Source of the DNA: Cryomorphaceae bacterium
GTDB lineage: Bacteria; Bacteroidota; Bacteroidia; Flavobacteriales; UBA7430
Reading direction: 5' to 3'
Length of the DNA: 64,000 nt
Assembly: GCA_019649675.1 (NCBI GenBank)
Contig: BOWN01000002.1
Coordinates: forward strand, 365,704 to 429,703
The notes beneath the pieces are model-generated. The model saw only the letters and a program-made list of their open reading frames with translations. It searched no databases and was not told the DNA's origin. Positions 9,017 to 19,355 of the stretch are shown here, one piece after another (position 1 is the first letter of the stretch; every line of letters begins with the position of its first letter). Made by a program: the position numbers and the translations under genes.

Positions 9017-10699
9017 ATGTATGACATTTTAGAACTCAAAAGTAAATTACTTCCTGCATTACAAGATATTGCGAAAAACTTGAATATACCTAAATACAGA
9101 TCGCTCAAGAAAATGGAATTAATTTATCAAATTCTTGATTTTCAAGCTATTAACCCTATCGCATCACAAGACAAAAAAATAAATTCAAATACATCTAAAT
9201 CAAATGATGCAACTAAATCAATTCAAAAAATCAAGCCTACTAAATCTATGGAGGCAACAAGTCAAAGCAAAGAAAACTCATACATTTCAAAAAATGAAAA
9301 AACAGGTCATAATGAAACACTCAAACCTAAAGAAAGAGTGATGAGAGCAAGATTAAAAAAAGAAACTAAATTAGACCAAATTAAAAAAGTTGAGAAAAGA
9401 GATTCTGACACAAAGGAACAAAATCAACTTAAAAAATCTACGGATACAAACGATACTATTCAAAACTATAGACAACAAGAGAAACAGCAAAAAGTCAACG
9501 ACAATCAACAAAGAAATCGTCAAAACCATCAACGTAATCAAAACAACCGAAGAAACGAAAATAAGCCAAGTGTTGAATTTGAATTTGAAGGCATTATTAC
9601 AAGTGAGGGTGTCCTTGAAATTATGCCTGATGGCTATGGATTCTTAAGATCTTCTGACTACAACTACTTAAGTTCACCTGATGATATTTATGTTTCTCAT
9701 TCTCAAATTAAACTTTTTGGATTAAAAACTGGTGATACTGTAAGAGGTGAAGTTCGGCCTCCAAAAGAAGGTGAAAAATATTTCCCACTCACAAAAATTG
9801 AGAATATCAATGGACGTAATCCCAGCTATGTAAGAGATCGAGTGTCATTTGAGCACCTTACACCATTATTTCCTGATCAAAAATTTAATATCGCAGAAAA
9901 TAAAGCTGGGACTGCAGCTCGTATTATTGACTTATTCTCTCCTATTGGTAAAGGACAACGTGGATTAATTGTAGCACAACCAAAAACTGGTAAAACAGTA
10001 CTTTTAAAAGAAGTTGCAAATTCAATTGCTAAAAATCACCCAGAAGTATACATGATTGTTTTGCTTATTGATGAAAGACCAGAAGAGGTTACTGATATGG
10101 CTCGTACTGTTGATGCTGAAGTAGTTTCATCAACTTTTGATGAACCTGCAGACAGACATGTAAAAGTTGCTAATATCGTTCTTGAAAAAGCTAAAAGAAT
10201 GGTTGAATGCGGTCACGATGTAGTCATTTTATTAGATTCTATTACACGTTTAGCACGCGCTTACAATACAGTTTCTCCAGCTTCAGGCAAAGTACTTTCT
10301 GGAGGTATTGATGCCAATGCATTACACAAACCAAAACGATTCTTTGGTGCGGCACGTAATATTGAAAATGGGGGTTCTCTAACTATTATTGCTACAGCTC
10401 TTGTTGATACGGGATCTAAAATGGATGAAGTGATCTTTGAAGAATTTAAAGGTACGGGTAACATGGAAATGCAATTAGATAGAAAGATTTCTAACAAACG
10501 TATTTACCCTGCTATTGACTTGGTTAACTCAAGTACTCGAAGAGAAGATTTATTAATGGGTAAAGAAGAATTACAACGCATGTGGATCATGAGAAAGCAT
10601 CTTGCTGATATGACACCATTAGAAGCTATGGAATTCCTGAAAGACCGTATACAACGTACAGATAACAATGCCGAATTCCTTATTTCTATGAATGGATAA
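9017..10699 (+). CDS. rho: Transcription termination factor Rho with a long N-terminal insertion
   Basis: Rho is the hexameric RNA helicase that ends transcription. The protein has 560 residues against about 420 in E. coli. Residues 1-45 resemble the Rho N-terminal domain. Residues about 55-190 form a low-complexity, highly charged, Q/N/K/R-rich insertion. The RNA-binding cold-shock-like domain covers about 193-270, and the ATPase domain follows with Walker A QPKTGKT at about residue 321 and LIDERPEEV. The long insertion is common in Bacteroidota Rho. A strong terminator follows the gene. Confidence 0.96.
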   Translation: MYDILELKSKLLPALQDIAKNLNIPKYRSLKKMELIYQILDFQAINPIASQDKKINSNTSKSNDATKSIQKIKPTKSMEATSQSKENSYISKNEKTGHNETLKPKERVMRARLKKETKLDQIKKVEKRDSDTKEQNQLKKSTDTNDTIQNYRQQEKQQKVNDNQQRNRQNHQRNQNNRRNENKPSVEFEFEGIITSEGVLEIMPDGYGFLRSSDYNYLSSPDDIYVSHSQIKLFGLKTGDTVRGEVRPPKEGEKYFPLTKIENINGRNPSYVRDRVSFEHLTPLFPDQKFNIAENKAGTAARIIDLFSPIGKGQRGLIVAQPKTGKTVLLKEVANSIAKNHPEVYMIVLLIDERPEEVTDMARTVDAEVVSSTFDEPADRHVKVANIVLEKAKRMVECGHDVVILLDSITRLARAYNTVSPASGKVLSGGIDANALHKPKRFFGAARNIENGGSLTIIATALVDTGSKMDEVIFEEFKGTGNMEMQLDRKISNKRIYPAIDLVNSSTRREDLLMGKEELQRMWIMRKHLADMTPLEAMEFLKDRIQRTDNNAEFLISMNG

Positions 10700-10718
10700 A
10701 ATATGGAACTGTGTATTT

Positions 10719-10752
10719 AAAAAAAAGCCCCCGAAATTCGGGGGCTTTTTTA
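10719..10752. terminator. Bidirectional terminator between rho and secA
   Basis: GCCCCCGAA / TTCGGGGGC (10727-10745) is flanked by an A-run on the left and a T-run on the right, so it can end transcripts from both rho (plus) and secA (minus). Confidence 0.93.
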
Positions 10753-10767
10753 TGATGTAATAATCAC

Positions 10768-13700
10768 TTATCCATGACATTTCTTATACTTCTTTCCACT
10801 TCCACAAGGACAAGGCTCATTTCTACCTACTTTTTTTTCTGTTCTTACTGGCTGAGCCTTTACTTGTTGTGCTTGTCTTTGAACATTTGCGTTTGATGCA
10901 CCTTGAGACAATTGAGTTCTTGATGCGGTTAATCCTGACACAGATCTTTGAGGCGCCTTCGCTTGTCTCACCTCTTTTGGATCTCTAATTGGAAGATTAG
11001 CTTTATAGAGGAATGATGTAATATCCGTATTTAGCTTCTCCAACATGGACTTAAATAAGTTGAAAGATTCAAATTTATAGATCAATAAAGGATCTTTTTG
11101 TTCATAAACGGCGTTTTGAACAGATTGCTTCAAGTCATCCATTTCTCTCAAATGAACCTTCCATGCTTCATCAATAATAGCAAGAGTAACATTCTTCTCA
11201 AAAGAATTAATGAGTGATCTCCCTCGGTATTGTAAGCTTCCTCTAAATTAGTGACCACCTGCATAACTTTGGTTCCGTCGGTAAATGGCACAACTATATT
11301 CTCATAATTGGAATTCGAATCTTCATAAACACCTTTGATTACCGGATATGCAGTCTGTGCAATACGATCCATCTTAATGGTATAAGACCTAATACTTTCC
11401 TCATAAAGAGCCTGAGTTAAGTCTTCTGCTTTTCCTTTAGCAAATGCTTCCTCATCAAATGGGCAATCCATTGAAAATGAACGTAATACATCCAACTTAA
11501 AAGCTTCAAAATCCTTCATTTCTAGATGCACATCAACCAAAAGCTGACAGGTATCAAAACACATATTTGTAATATCTACTGACAAACGCTCCCCGTCCAA
11601 AGCATGACGACGACGCTTATAGACAACCTCACGTTGGGAATTCATGACATCGTCATACTCTAATAAACGCTTACGCACACCAAAGTTATTTTCTTCAACT
11701 TTTTTCTGAGCACGTTCAATAGATTTCGAAATCATAGAGTGTTGTATTACTTCCCCTTCCTCTAGTCCCATACGATCCATAAGCTTAGCAATTCGTTCCG
11801 AACCAAACAATCGCATCAATTTATCATCTAAAGAAACAAAGAATTGAGATGAACCCACATCCCCCTGACGACCCGCACGACCTCTTAACTGACGGTCTAC
11901 ACGTCGAGAATCGTGACGTTCTGTACCTACAATAGCCAAACCACCAGCAGCTTTAGTCTCATCACTCAACTTGATGTCGGTACCTCTACCAGCCATATTC
12001 GTTGCAATAGTAACCTTTCCTGGATTTCCTGCATTAGCAACAATACTTGCTTCTTGTTGGTGTTTTTTCGCGTTTAAAACACTATGTTCAACACCTCTAA
12101 TCTGAAGAATACGAGATAATTTTTCTGAAATATCTACTGACGTTGTACCCACAAGCACAGGACGACCCGATTTAGAAAGGGCTACCACCTCTTCAACTAC
12201 AGCATTAAACTTCTCACGCTGTGTTTTATATACTTTATCTTCTTGATCAGCACGAGCAATAGGACGATTAGTAGGAATAACAATAACATCCAATTCGTAA
12301 ATATCCCAAAGCTCGCCCGCTTCTGTTTCGGCTGTACCTGTCATACCCGAGAGTTTATTGTACATACGAAAATAGTTTTGAAGCGTTACCGTAGCGTGGG
12401 TTTGTGTAGCTGCTTCAATTTTAACGTTTTCCTTTGCTTCAATAGCCTGGTGAAGTCCATCAGAATAACGACGTCCGTCCATGATACGACCAGTTTGCTC
12501 ATCAACAATTTTCACTTTGTTGTCCATCACCACATAATCCACCTCTTTTTCAAATAAAGCATAAGCTTTAAGAAGTTGATTCATGGTATGAATACGCTCA
12601 CTTTTCACAGCAAAATCTCGCATTAAAACTTCCTTCTCTTCTAACACATCTTCACCAGCTTTTGCTTTTTCCTCAAGCTTAGCCATCTCAGTACCAACAT
12701 CTGGGAGAATATAAAAATTCTCTTCAGACACATTTTTTGAAATCAAATCGATTCCCTTATCCGTAAGTTCAATGGAATTATTTTTCTCTTCAATCGTAAA
12801 ATATAAATCATCATCGATAATGTACATTTCTTTAGACTGATCTTGCATGTAGTAATTCTCGGTCTTTTGAAGTAACATTTTCACACCTTCTTCGGCTAAG
12901 AACTTAATCATTGCGTTGTTCTTTGGAAGACCTCTGTATGCTCTAAGTAATTTCTTCCCAGCTTCATCATTCTCTCCTGCAGCAAATAATTTTTTAGCTT
13001 CAGACAACTCAGATGTTACAAATTTTCTTTGCGTATCATAAAGTAATTGTATCTGGGGTTTCAACTCATTAAATTCGTGTTCATCACCTTTTGGAACAGG
13101 ACCCGAAATGATCAATGGTGTACGGGCATCATCAATCAATACAGAATCAACCTCATCAACAATCGCATAATTATGCTCTCGCTGAACCAAATTTTCTGGC
13201 GAACGTGCCATGTTATCTCTTAAGTAATCAAAACCAAACTCGTTATTCGTTCCAAACGTAATATCCTTTCTATATGCAGCTCTTCGAGCCTCAGAATTTG
13301 GTTGATGCTTATCAATACAATCAACTGTTAAACCATGGAATTGGTATAAAGGCCCCATCCACTCAGAGTCTCGTTTTGCCAAATAATCATTGACAGTTAC
13401 CACGTGCACACCTCTTCCCGTTAAAGCATTTAGGTAAACAGGAAGCGTAGCAACCAGAGTTTTACCTTCACCTGTTTGCATTTCAGCAACCTTTCCTTCA
13501 TGTAAAACTGAACCACCTATCAATTGCACATCATAATGCACCATGTTCCATATTTGCTCCGCCCCAAATGCCAACCATTTATTTGACCAAATAGCCTGAT
13601 CGCCATCTATGGTTACAAAATCGAATTCTGACGCTAAATCTTTATCAAAATCTTGAGCAGTAACTTTAAGTTCTTTGTTTTGTGCCAAACGACGAGAAGT

Positions 13701-14057
13701 TTCTTTTACAACTGCAAAAGCTTCTGGCAAAATATCAAGCAAAACTTCTTCAGATCTATCATAGGCTTGCTTCTTAAGCTCATCTATCTTTTTATAAGAA
13801 GCTTCTTTTTTTGTTATTTCAATCTCATCCTTATCAAGAGCAGTTTGTATTTTTTCTATTTCTAAATTTTGTTCGGAAACTGCTTGATTAATCTTATTTT
13901 GAAACTCAGAAGTTTTTGCTCTGAGTCCATCATCTGATAATGATTCTATGGTAGGGCTTACTTTTTGGACCTTATCAATAATAGGTTTTAAGGCCTTGAG
14001 ATCTCTCCCAGACTTAGTTCCAAAAAAACTTCCTAATATATTTTTTATGATGCTCAT
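10768..14057 (-). CDS. secA: Preprotein translocase ATPase SecA (one frame break)
   Basis: SecA drives protein export through SecYEG. The repaired protein has about 1096 residues, typical for Bacteroidota, which carry an insertion relative to the E. coli form. The first nucleotide-binding domain contains [26 protein letters not shown] and GRAGRQGD are also present. The C-terminus has the zinc-binding, SecB/ribosome-contacting motif [14 protein letters not shown]. The frame breaks at the C-run at 11221-11223. Adding one base joins NTEG to [10 protein letters not shown] and [16 protein letters not shown], the expected helical scaffold. The last 127 residues include an A/Q-rich linker before the zinc motif. 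Confidence 0.95.
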
Positions 14058-14080
14058 TTTATGATTTTTTCAATCGATAA

Positions 14081-14088
14081 CAAATGTA
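14081..14088 (-). promoter_or_regulatory. Possible promoter -7 element for secA
   Basis: Read on the minus strand this is TACATTTG, a perfect TAnnTTTG match, 24 bases before the secA start. No clear TTTG lies 19-21 bases upstream, so the call rests on one element. Confidence 0.35.
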
Positions 14089-14263
14089 AATAAAAAGCAT
14101 GTATGTATAACTTTGTAAACACTTTTTATCTAAGCAAATTCGAGACCAAAAACTCTTACATAACAATAAGTCTACATCAGAGTTTTAATACCCTTGTATT
14201 TTAAACACTTACATTTGGAATAAATAGAGAGTAATAGATGATTATTTTTAGTAAATAGTGATT

Positions 14264-14290
14264 AAAAAAAAAACCCCTAAAAATTAGGGG
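14264..14290 (-). terminator. Intrinsic terminator after the DUF2795 gene
   Basis: CCCCTAA / TTAGGGG (14274-14290) is followed on the minus strand by about ten T. It lies just past the stop codon of the DUF2795 gene. Confidence 0.88.
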
Positions 14291-14293
14291 AGA

Positions 14294-14515
14294 TTAATAT
14301 TCTTCTTCGTTCCATAGAAAATCTTCTTCAGTAGGATAATCGGGCCAAATTTCTTCGATTGACTCGTATGTATCACCCTCATCTTCTATTGCCTGAAGAT
14401 TCTCAACTACCTCTAGAGGCGCACCAGTACGAATTGAATAATCAATCAACTCATCTTTTGTTGCCGGCCAAGGCGCATCACTTAAATACGATGCTAATTC
14501 CAAAGTCCAATACAT
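14294..14515 (-). CDS. DUF2795 domain protein, 73 residues
   Basis: This small, very acidic protein begins MYWTLELASYLSDAPWPATK. The blocks LASYLSDAPWPATKDELIDY and GAPLEVVENLQAI fit the DUF2795 family; the C-terminus is rich in D, E, W and Y. Function is unknown. It forms its own transcription unit, with a full consensus promoter upstream (14538-14568) and a terminator directly downstream. That suggests it is well expressed. Confidence 0.85.
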   Translation of the reverse strand: MYWTLELASYLSDAPWPATKDELIDYSIRTGAPLEVVENLQAIEDEGDTYESIEEIWPDYPTEEDFLWNEEEY

Positions 14516-14537
14516 AATTTTCTTATTCTATTTTTTG

Positions 14538-14568
14538 CAAATATAATTTTTTTCACAAACTATGCAAA
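14538..14568 (-). promoter_or_regulatory. Consensus Bacteroidota promoter for the DUF2795 gene
   Basis: On the minus strand the sequence is TTTG (14565-14568), a 19-base spacer, then TATATTTG (14538-14545). Both elements and the spacing match the housekeeping consensus exactly, 23 bases before the start codon. Confidence 0.85.
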
Positions 14569-14589
14569 TCTTTCCCAACTATCTCTTTC

Positions 14590-15142
14590 TCAACTTTTTT
14601 CAGGCACCCAAGGTGTTTCTTTTACATTAAGAATTTTCGTGAGATGTCTAGAAAAAACAAAAAGATAATCAGACAATCGGTTCAAATATTGAATCACAAA
14701 TTCTTCAACCTTATTTATTTCAGAAAGCTCAACACAAATACGTTCTGCTCGCCTGCAAACACAACGAGAAATATGACAATAAGACACCGTTGGATGTCCT
14801 CCAGGTAACACAAATGTTTTTATAGGGTCTAATGATTCTTCCATCCTATCTATAGATGCCTCTAAAAAACTTATATCCTCTAAAGTAATTGAAGGCAATC
14901 TTTTTTTCGATGCTTCATTCTCTGTTGCTAAAAGTGCTCCGAGAGTAAACAATCTATCTTGAATGCGAATCAGTTCTGGATTCCTAGACTCATCAGGTGA
15001 CAAATCACTTAATAAACCGATATATGAATTCAATTCATCTACGGTACCATATGCATGAATTCTTAGATGACCTTTAGAAACTCTTGAACCTCCAAAAAGT
15101 GATGTTTCACCTCTGGTCTCCTGTTTTTGTATAAACTTTCAT
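14590..15142 (-). CDS. Cob(I)alamin adenosyltransferase, PduO type (one frame break)
   Basis: The enzyme transfers the adenosyl group of ATP to cob(I)alamin to make coenzyme B12. The repaired protein has about 183 residues. The N-terminal motif KVYTKTGDRGETSLFGGSRV is interrupted: one extra base in the GG at 15115-15116 shifts the frame after TGD. Downstream come RIHAYGTVDELNSYIG and the conserved C-terminal block around CRRAERICVEL. The start at 15142 follows the stop of the upstream ABC ATPase by two bases, so the genes are translationally close. It implies a B12-dependent enzyme elsewhere. Confidence 0.88.
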
Positions 15143-15143
15143 C

Positions 15144-15854
15144 TTAACATATTAATTTTACGATATTTTCATTATTGAGGTCAGACTCTACCAAACCATC
15201 TCTTAATCGTAATATACGATGAGCATGCGAGGCAACTTCTTCCTCATGAGTAACCACAATAAGTGTATTACCCATTTCATGTATCTCTTCAAAAAGACGC
15301 ATAATATCTAAGGATGTTTTGGAATCTAAATTTCCAGTAGGCTCATCTGCCAAAATAATAGACGGTTCATTTACCAAAGCTCTGGCAACTGCTACACGCT
15401 GTCTTTGCCCTCCGGAAAGCTGATTTGGACGATGATCTATACGATCGCCCAATCCTACTTTTTCAAGTACATTTTGAGCTTTTATTTTACGATCTTCAGA
15501 ATTATACCCCGCATATACGAGTGGCAGAAAAACATTCTCTAGAGCTGTTAGGCGAGGTAGTAAATTAAAAGTCTGAAAAATAAACCCGATTTCTTTATTT
15601 CGAATTTCTGCCAAGTCATCATCCTTTAGCGAGCTAACATCTGTTCCATTTAAATTATAAGCTCCTGCTGTAGGGGTATCTAAACACCCCAAAAGATTCA
15701 TTAAAGTAGATTTCCCACTACCAGATGGGCCCATCATAGCAAGATATTCATTCTTCATAACAGAAACATCAACACCTTTGAGGGCTTTAACAATTTCGGA
15801 ACCTACAAGAAACTCTCGCTTTAATCCTTTTATTTCAATAATCTTTTCGGGCAT
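15144..15854 (-). CDS. ABC transporter ATP-binding protein, LolD/MacB type
   Basis: This 236-residue cytoplasmic ATPase would power a membrane partner of the MacB/FtsX/LolCE class. Visible motifs are Walker [10 protein letters not shown], the Q-loop around [12 protein letters not shown], signature [15 protein letters not shown], Walker [13 protein letters not shown] and the H-loop in VVTHEEE. No permease gene is adjacent, so the partner must be encoded elsewhere. The next gene downstream, two bases away, is the cobalamin adenosyltransferase, whose function is unrelated. Confidence 0.87.
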   Translation of the reverse strand: MPEKIIEIKGLKREFLVGSEIVKALKGVDVSVMKNEYLAMMGPSGSGKSTLMNLLGCLDTPTAGAYNLNGTDVSSLKDDDLAEIRNKEIGFIFQTFNLLPRLTALENVFLPLVYAGYNSEDRKIKAQNVLEKVGLGDRIDHRPNQLSGGQRQRVAVARALVNEPSIILADEPTGNLDSKTSLDIMRLFEEIHEMGNTLIVVTHEEEVASHAHRILRLRDGLVESDLNNENIVKLIC

Positions 15855-15889
15855 AAATTTTTACATTATTAGGAGCTTTAAAATTACAT

Positions 15890-16510
15890 TCAACGCATCT
15901 TTACTACAAAGTGTTGTTTTGATATTTTTTTATCAAATAGCAATATACCAAATTGAAATAAATCTATTGAGATTGAAATATCTTTTAAGGAACATAATTC
16001 CATCCAAATATTATCTTTCAGTTCATTTTGATGTGGCTTTCTGATAATCACACATTTATAATTTAATATGATATCTTTTGTAAAAGCATCAATTTCTTCT
16101 AGATAAATTAATTCCGCAAGATGACCTTCACTTAACGAAACACCTACTCCCTCAAAAATATTTAATTCTTGAGTTGAGAATTGATGTAAAGAAGATACAG
16201 AAAGACTCTTTTGATTACTTGGAATAGCTAAAGCCAGTGAAGCAGGGAAATTTTCCGAAGCAACAAAAACTGAATTTGGCTTATAAAAAGCCACCCAACG
16301 GAATAAAAACAAAGCGTCAGCCTCAGAAATAAACTTCGTGTACGCAGAAAGTAATCTTCGGAATTGCTTAAAAAAATAAAACTCCTTTTTTGCCGCAATC
16401 ACTTCATTATAAAAGTCAAATAAAAACGGTGAATGTAAGCCATGGGCATTTACTGCCTTTAAGCGGTAATTAAAATAGGACCTTAATTTTAAAAAAAGAT
16501 GGGCTATCAT
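15890..16510 (-). CDS. Degenerate methyltransferase-like protein, 206 residues
   Basis: The N-terminus has AHGLHSPFLFDFYNEVI, which resembles the leader (xHGxHSPFxF) of a Bacteroidota family of class I SAM-dependent methyltransferases. The glycine-rich SAM-binding motif expected some 60-80 residues in is not visible; the region reads WVAFYKPNSVFVASENFP instead. The protein is also a little short. It is probably a diverged member that may not bind SAM. It lies between the ABC-F gene and the LolD-like ATPase on the same strand. Confidence 0.6.
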   Translation of the reverse strand: MIAHLFLKLRSYFNYRLKAVNAHGLHSPFLFDFYNEVIAAKKEFYFFKQFRRLLSAYTKFISEADALFLFRWVAFYKPNSVFVASENFPASLALAIPSNQKSLSVSSLHQFSTQELNIFEGVGVSLSEGHLAELIYLEEIDAFTKDIILNYKCVIIRKPHQNELKDNIWMELCSLKDISISIDLFQFGILLFDKKISKQHFVVKMR

Positions 16511-16520
16511 TTTATAATCA

Positions 16521-18377
16521 TCAAATTAATTCGGCAAGTTCCATCCATCTTGCAGTTTTATCAGCTATCTCGTCATCAATTTCTTTAATACGCATACCCA
16601 ATTCTTTCATTTTTTCGGGATTGAGATCAGGATCATTAAATTGTACTTCAATAGTTTTTTTTTCCTGTTCCAAGGCTACAATTAACGATTCAATAGTATC
16701 GTATTCTTTCTTCTCATTGTATGTAAGTTTTCGTTTCCTCTCAATAAATTTATCTTTAACATATTTATCTTTTACCCTCGTTTGCTTGAGCTTATCGTCT
16801 GCAGAAATATATGTTCTATAGTCGGTATAATTCCCTGGAAAATCCCTCACCTGCCCTTCACCTTCAAAAATAAACAAATGATCTACCAAACGATCCATAA
16901 AATAACGATCATGAGAAACAGTGATTATACAGCCTTCAAACTCCTCCAAAAATTCCTCTAATACTTTTAAGGTTATCAAATCTAGATCATTCGTAGGTTC
17001 ATCCAGGATCAAAAAATTTGGATTTTTCATCAAAATGGTAAGCAAATACAAACGCTTTTTTTCTCCACCACTCAACACAGAAACATGCTTCCATTGTGCA
17101 TCCTTAGAAAATAGAAAACGTTCCAATAATTGTGCTGCTGTCATCTTACGCCCGCCTACCAATGGAATATACTCAGCAATATCACGGACAATTTCTATCA
17201 CACGTTTGCCCTCATCCATCTTCATACCTTTTTGTGTGTAATAGCCGATCTCAACTGTATCACCAACCACAATTTTACCTGCATCAATAGATTCAGTTCC
17301 CGTGAGCATGTTCAGTACTGTTGTCTTACCTACACCATTCTTACCTATAATACCAACACGATCTCGCTTTTTAAATACATACGAAAATTGGTCAAGGATA
17401 TTTAGATCACCATAAGCTTTTGACACCTTGTGCATTTCTATAATTTTAGACCCTAAACGTGTCATCTGAACTTCAAGTTGAATTTTATCGTTTTTAATTT
17501 TCTTTTTTGCAGATTTCTCTAAATCATAAAAACTTTCAATACGTGCTTTAGATTTTGTGCCACGAGCTTTAGGCTGCCTTCGCATCCATTCGAGCTCTTT
17601 AGAGTACAAATTCTTTGCTTTATCAATATTCGTTTGCAATATAGCCTGACGTTCTTCTTTCTTTTCTAAATAATAAGTATAATTACCTTTGTATCGGTAG
17701 AGATCACCTTCTTCCAATTCCAGAATCTCATTACATATAGCGTCCAAAAAATAACGGTCGTGAGTAACTATAAAAAGCGTTATTTGTTCTTTAGATAAAT
17801 ACTCCTGTAACCACTCTATCATCTCAAGGTCTAAGTGGTTGGTTGGTTCATCAAGGATTAGAAAATCAGGCTGATCAATTAAAATTTTTGCAAGAGAAAG
17901 TCTTTTTCTTTGCCCACCCGAAAGTATCGAAACCTCTTGTTGTAGATCATCAAGTTTTAGCTTGGATAAAATTGTTTTTACTTTCACCTCATAATCCCAA
18001 GCTTCCATTCGATCCATTTGATCAAATGCTTTTTGAAAGATATTTGTATCATCGGGATTTAATAAAGCAGCTTCATAAGCTCGAATGGCTAATAAAATTG
18101 GATTTTCTGACTCATAAATGGCTTCAAAAACAGTTTTTGCATCTCCAAAATCGGATTCTTGTTTTAAAAATGCTACTTGAATTCCTTTTCTGTAAACAAT
18201 CTCTCCAGTATCGGGAGGCTCCATACCAGCCAAAGCTCTTAGTATAGTCGTTTTACCCGTACCATTACGAGCAACTAAGGCAACTTTCTGACCTTGATCA
18301 ACCCCAAAGTTTAAGCCCTTAAATAGAGTTTGAACACCATATGATTTACCTAAATCTTGTACCGATAAATAGTTCAT
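16521..18377 (-). CDS. ABC-F family ATPase (Uup-like)
   Basis: This soluble protein of 618 residues has two ATP-binding cassettes and no membrane segments, so it belongs to the ABC-F ribosome-associated ATPases. Walker A motifs are ARNGTGKTT (near residue 36) and GKNGVGKTT; signatures are LSGGQRKRLSLA and LSGGEKKRLYLL; Walker B blocks are FLILDEPTNHLD and FLILDEPTNDLD. The linker between cassettes is charged. A C-terminal coiled coil (about residues 545-618) fits the Uup subgroup. The exact role, ribosome rescue or 50S-related, is not shown by the sequence. Confidence 0.92.
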   Translation of the reverse strand: MNYLSVQDLGKSYGVQTLFKGLNFGVDQGQKVALVARNGTGKTTILRALAGMEPPDTGEIVYRKGIQVAFLKQESDFGDAKTVFEAIYESENPILLAIRAYEAALLNPDDTNIFQKAFDQMDRMEAWDYEVKVKTILSKLKLDDLQQEVSILSGGQRKRLSLAKILIDQPDFLILDEPTNHLDLEMIEWLQEYLSKEQITLFIVTHDRYFLDAICNEILELEEGDLYRYKGNYTYYLEKKEERQAILQTNIDKAKNLYSKELEWMRRQPKARGTKSKARIESFYDLEKSAKKKIKNDKIQLEVQMTRLGSKIIEMHKVSKAYGDLNILDQFSYVFKKRDRVGIIGKNGVGKTTVLNMLTGTESIDAGKIVVGDTVEIGYYTQKGMKMDEGKRVIEIVRDIAEYIPLVGGRKMTAAQLLERFLFSKDAQWKHVSVLSGGEKKRLYLLTILMKNPNFLILDEPTNDLDLITLKVLEEFLEEFEGCIITVSHDRYFMDRLVDHLFIFEGEGQVRDFPGNYTDYRTYISADDKLKQTRVKDKYVKDKFIERKRKLTYNEKKEYDTIESLIVALEQEKKTIEVQFNDPDLNPEKMKELGMRIKEIDDEIADKTARWMELAELI

Positions 18378-18389
18378 TTAAATGCCGTC

Positions 18390-19355
18390 TTAATAATAAA
18401 TATTCTTGAGCAAGTAATTCCCAACATAGTCGGCAACACCTTCTTCTAAGGTGTGAAAATCTTTATGATATCCAATACTTTTTAACTTAGACATGTTAGC
18501 CTGGGTAAAGTATTGGTATTTATCACGTATATCAATTGGTGTATCAATAAAGCTGATGTCTTCTATAACATCCATACCCTTAAAAGTTGCCTTTGCTAAA
18601 TCTAAGAAAGCACGTGCTTTTCCTGTACCAAGATTGTATAGGCCGGAATCTTTTCGATGATGTAAGAAGAAATATAAAACGTCTATCACATCTTTTACAT
18701 AAACGAAATCTCGCAACTGCATTCCATCTTTAAACTTAGGATTATGCGAACGGAATAATTTCATTGCTCCAGTTTCACCCACTTGCTTAAAAGTATGGTA
18801 AACCACCGAAGCCATTCTGCTTTTATGGTATTCATTAGGCCCATAAACATTAAAGAATTTTATTCCGGCCCAAAAATAAGGTTTATGCTCCTGTGCCAAT
18901 GCCCATTTGTCGAAATCGTTTTTGGAATCTCCATAAGGATTTAATGGTGAAAGCTTATCAACTACTTCGTGAGTATCTTCATAGCCTTGCTCTCCCAAGC
19001 CATAGGTAGCTGCAGAAGAAGCGTACAATAGAGGAATTCCATAGTCGACACAAGCATGCCACATTTTTTTGGTGTAGTTCAAATTAAGCTTATCAAAAAT
19101 CGCTACATCAAATTCACTGGTATCAGTTCGTGCGCCGATATGAAAAATAAATTGAACCAAATTCTCATTTTCTTTCAACCAATCGAAAAAATCATCTCTA
19201 TGTACTTTTTCAGAATAGATTTTCCCTTCAAGGTTCTTATTTTTATCAGCTCTTGAGAAGTCATCTACAACTACAATATCCTTAAAATTCTCCTGGTTTA
19301 ACTTAGAAACCATACAAGAACCAATAAAACCTGCTGCACCTGTAACTACAATCAT
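18390..19355 (-). CDS. hldD: ADP-L-glycero-D-manno-heptose 6-epimerase
   Basis: The enzyme makes ADP-L-glycero-beta-D-manno-heptose for the lipopolysaccharide inner core. It is an extended short-chain dehydrogenase of 321 residues. The NADP-binding motif GAAGFIG is at residues 6-12 and the catalytic motif is [17 protein letters not shown] and [12 protein letters not shown] are typical of HldD. The gene starts inside the last codons of the upstream lipoprotein gene (ATGA overlap at 19352-19355), so the two are translationally coupled. Confidence 0.93.
   Translation of the reverse strand: MIVVTGAAGFIGSCMVSKLNQENFKDIVVVDDFSRADKNKNLEGKIYSEKVHRDDFFDWLKENENLVQFIFHIGARTDTSEFDVAIFDKLNLNYTKKMWHACVDYGIPLLYASSAATYGLGEQGYEDTHEVVDKLSPLNPYGDSKNDFDKWALAQEHKPYFWAGIKFFNVYGPNEYHKSRMASVVYHTFKQVGETGAMKLFRSHNPKFKDGMQLRDFVYVKDVIDVLYFFLHHRKDSGLYNLGTGKARAFLDLAKATFKGMDVIEDISFIDTPIDIRDKYQYFTQANMSKLKSIGYHKDFHTLEEGVADYVGNYLLKNIYY

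Noticed and set aside
8821-9024. A 67-residue open frame before rho
   Set aside because: It is A/T-rich, low in complexity, overlaps the rho start and has no recognisable ribosome binding site or family; it looks like leader sequence.
10768-11151. A free-standing small SEC-C zinc protein
   Set aside because: Its start [11 protein letters not shown] is the helical scaffold region of SecA. One missing base at 11221-11223 separates it from the rest of secA.
12243-12557. Open frames opposite secA and many other genes (for example 17843-18247 and 43917-44168)
   Set aside because: They are antisense to well-supported genes, have no family resemblance and biased composition. They are shadows of the real frames.
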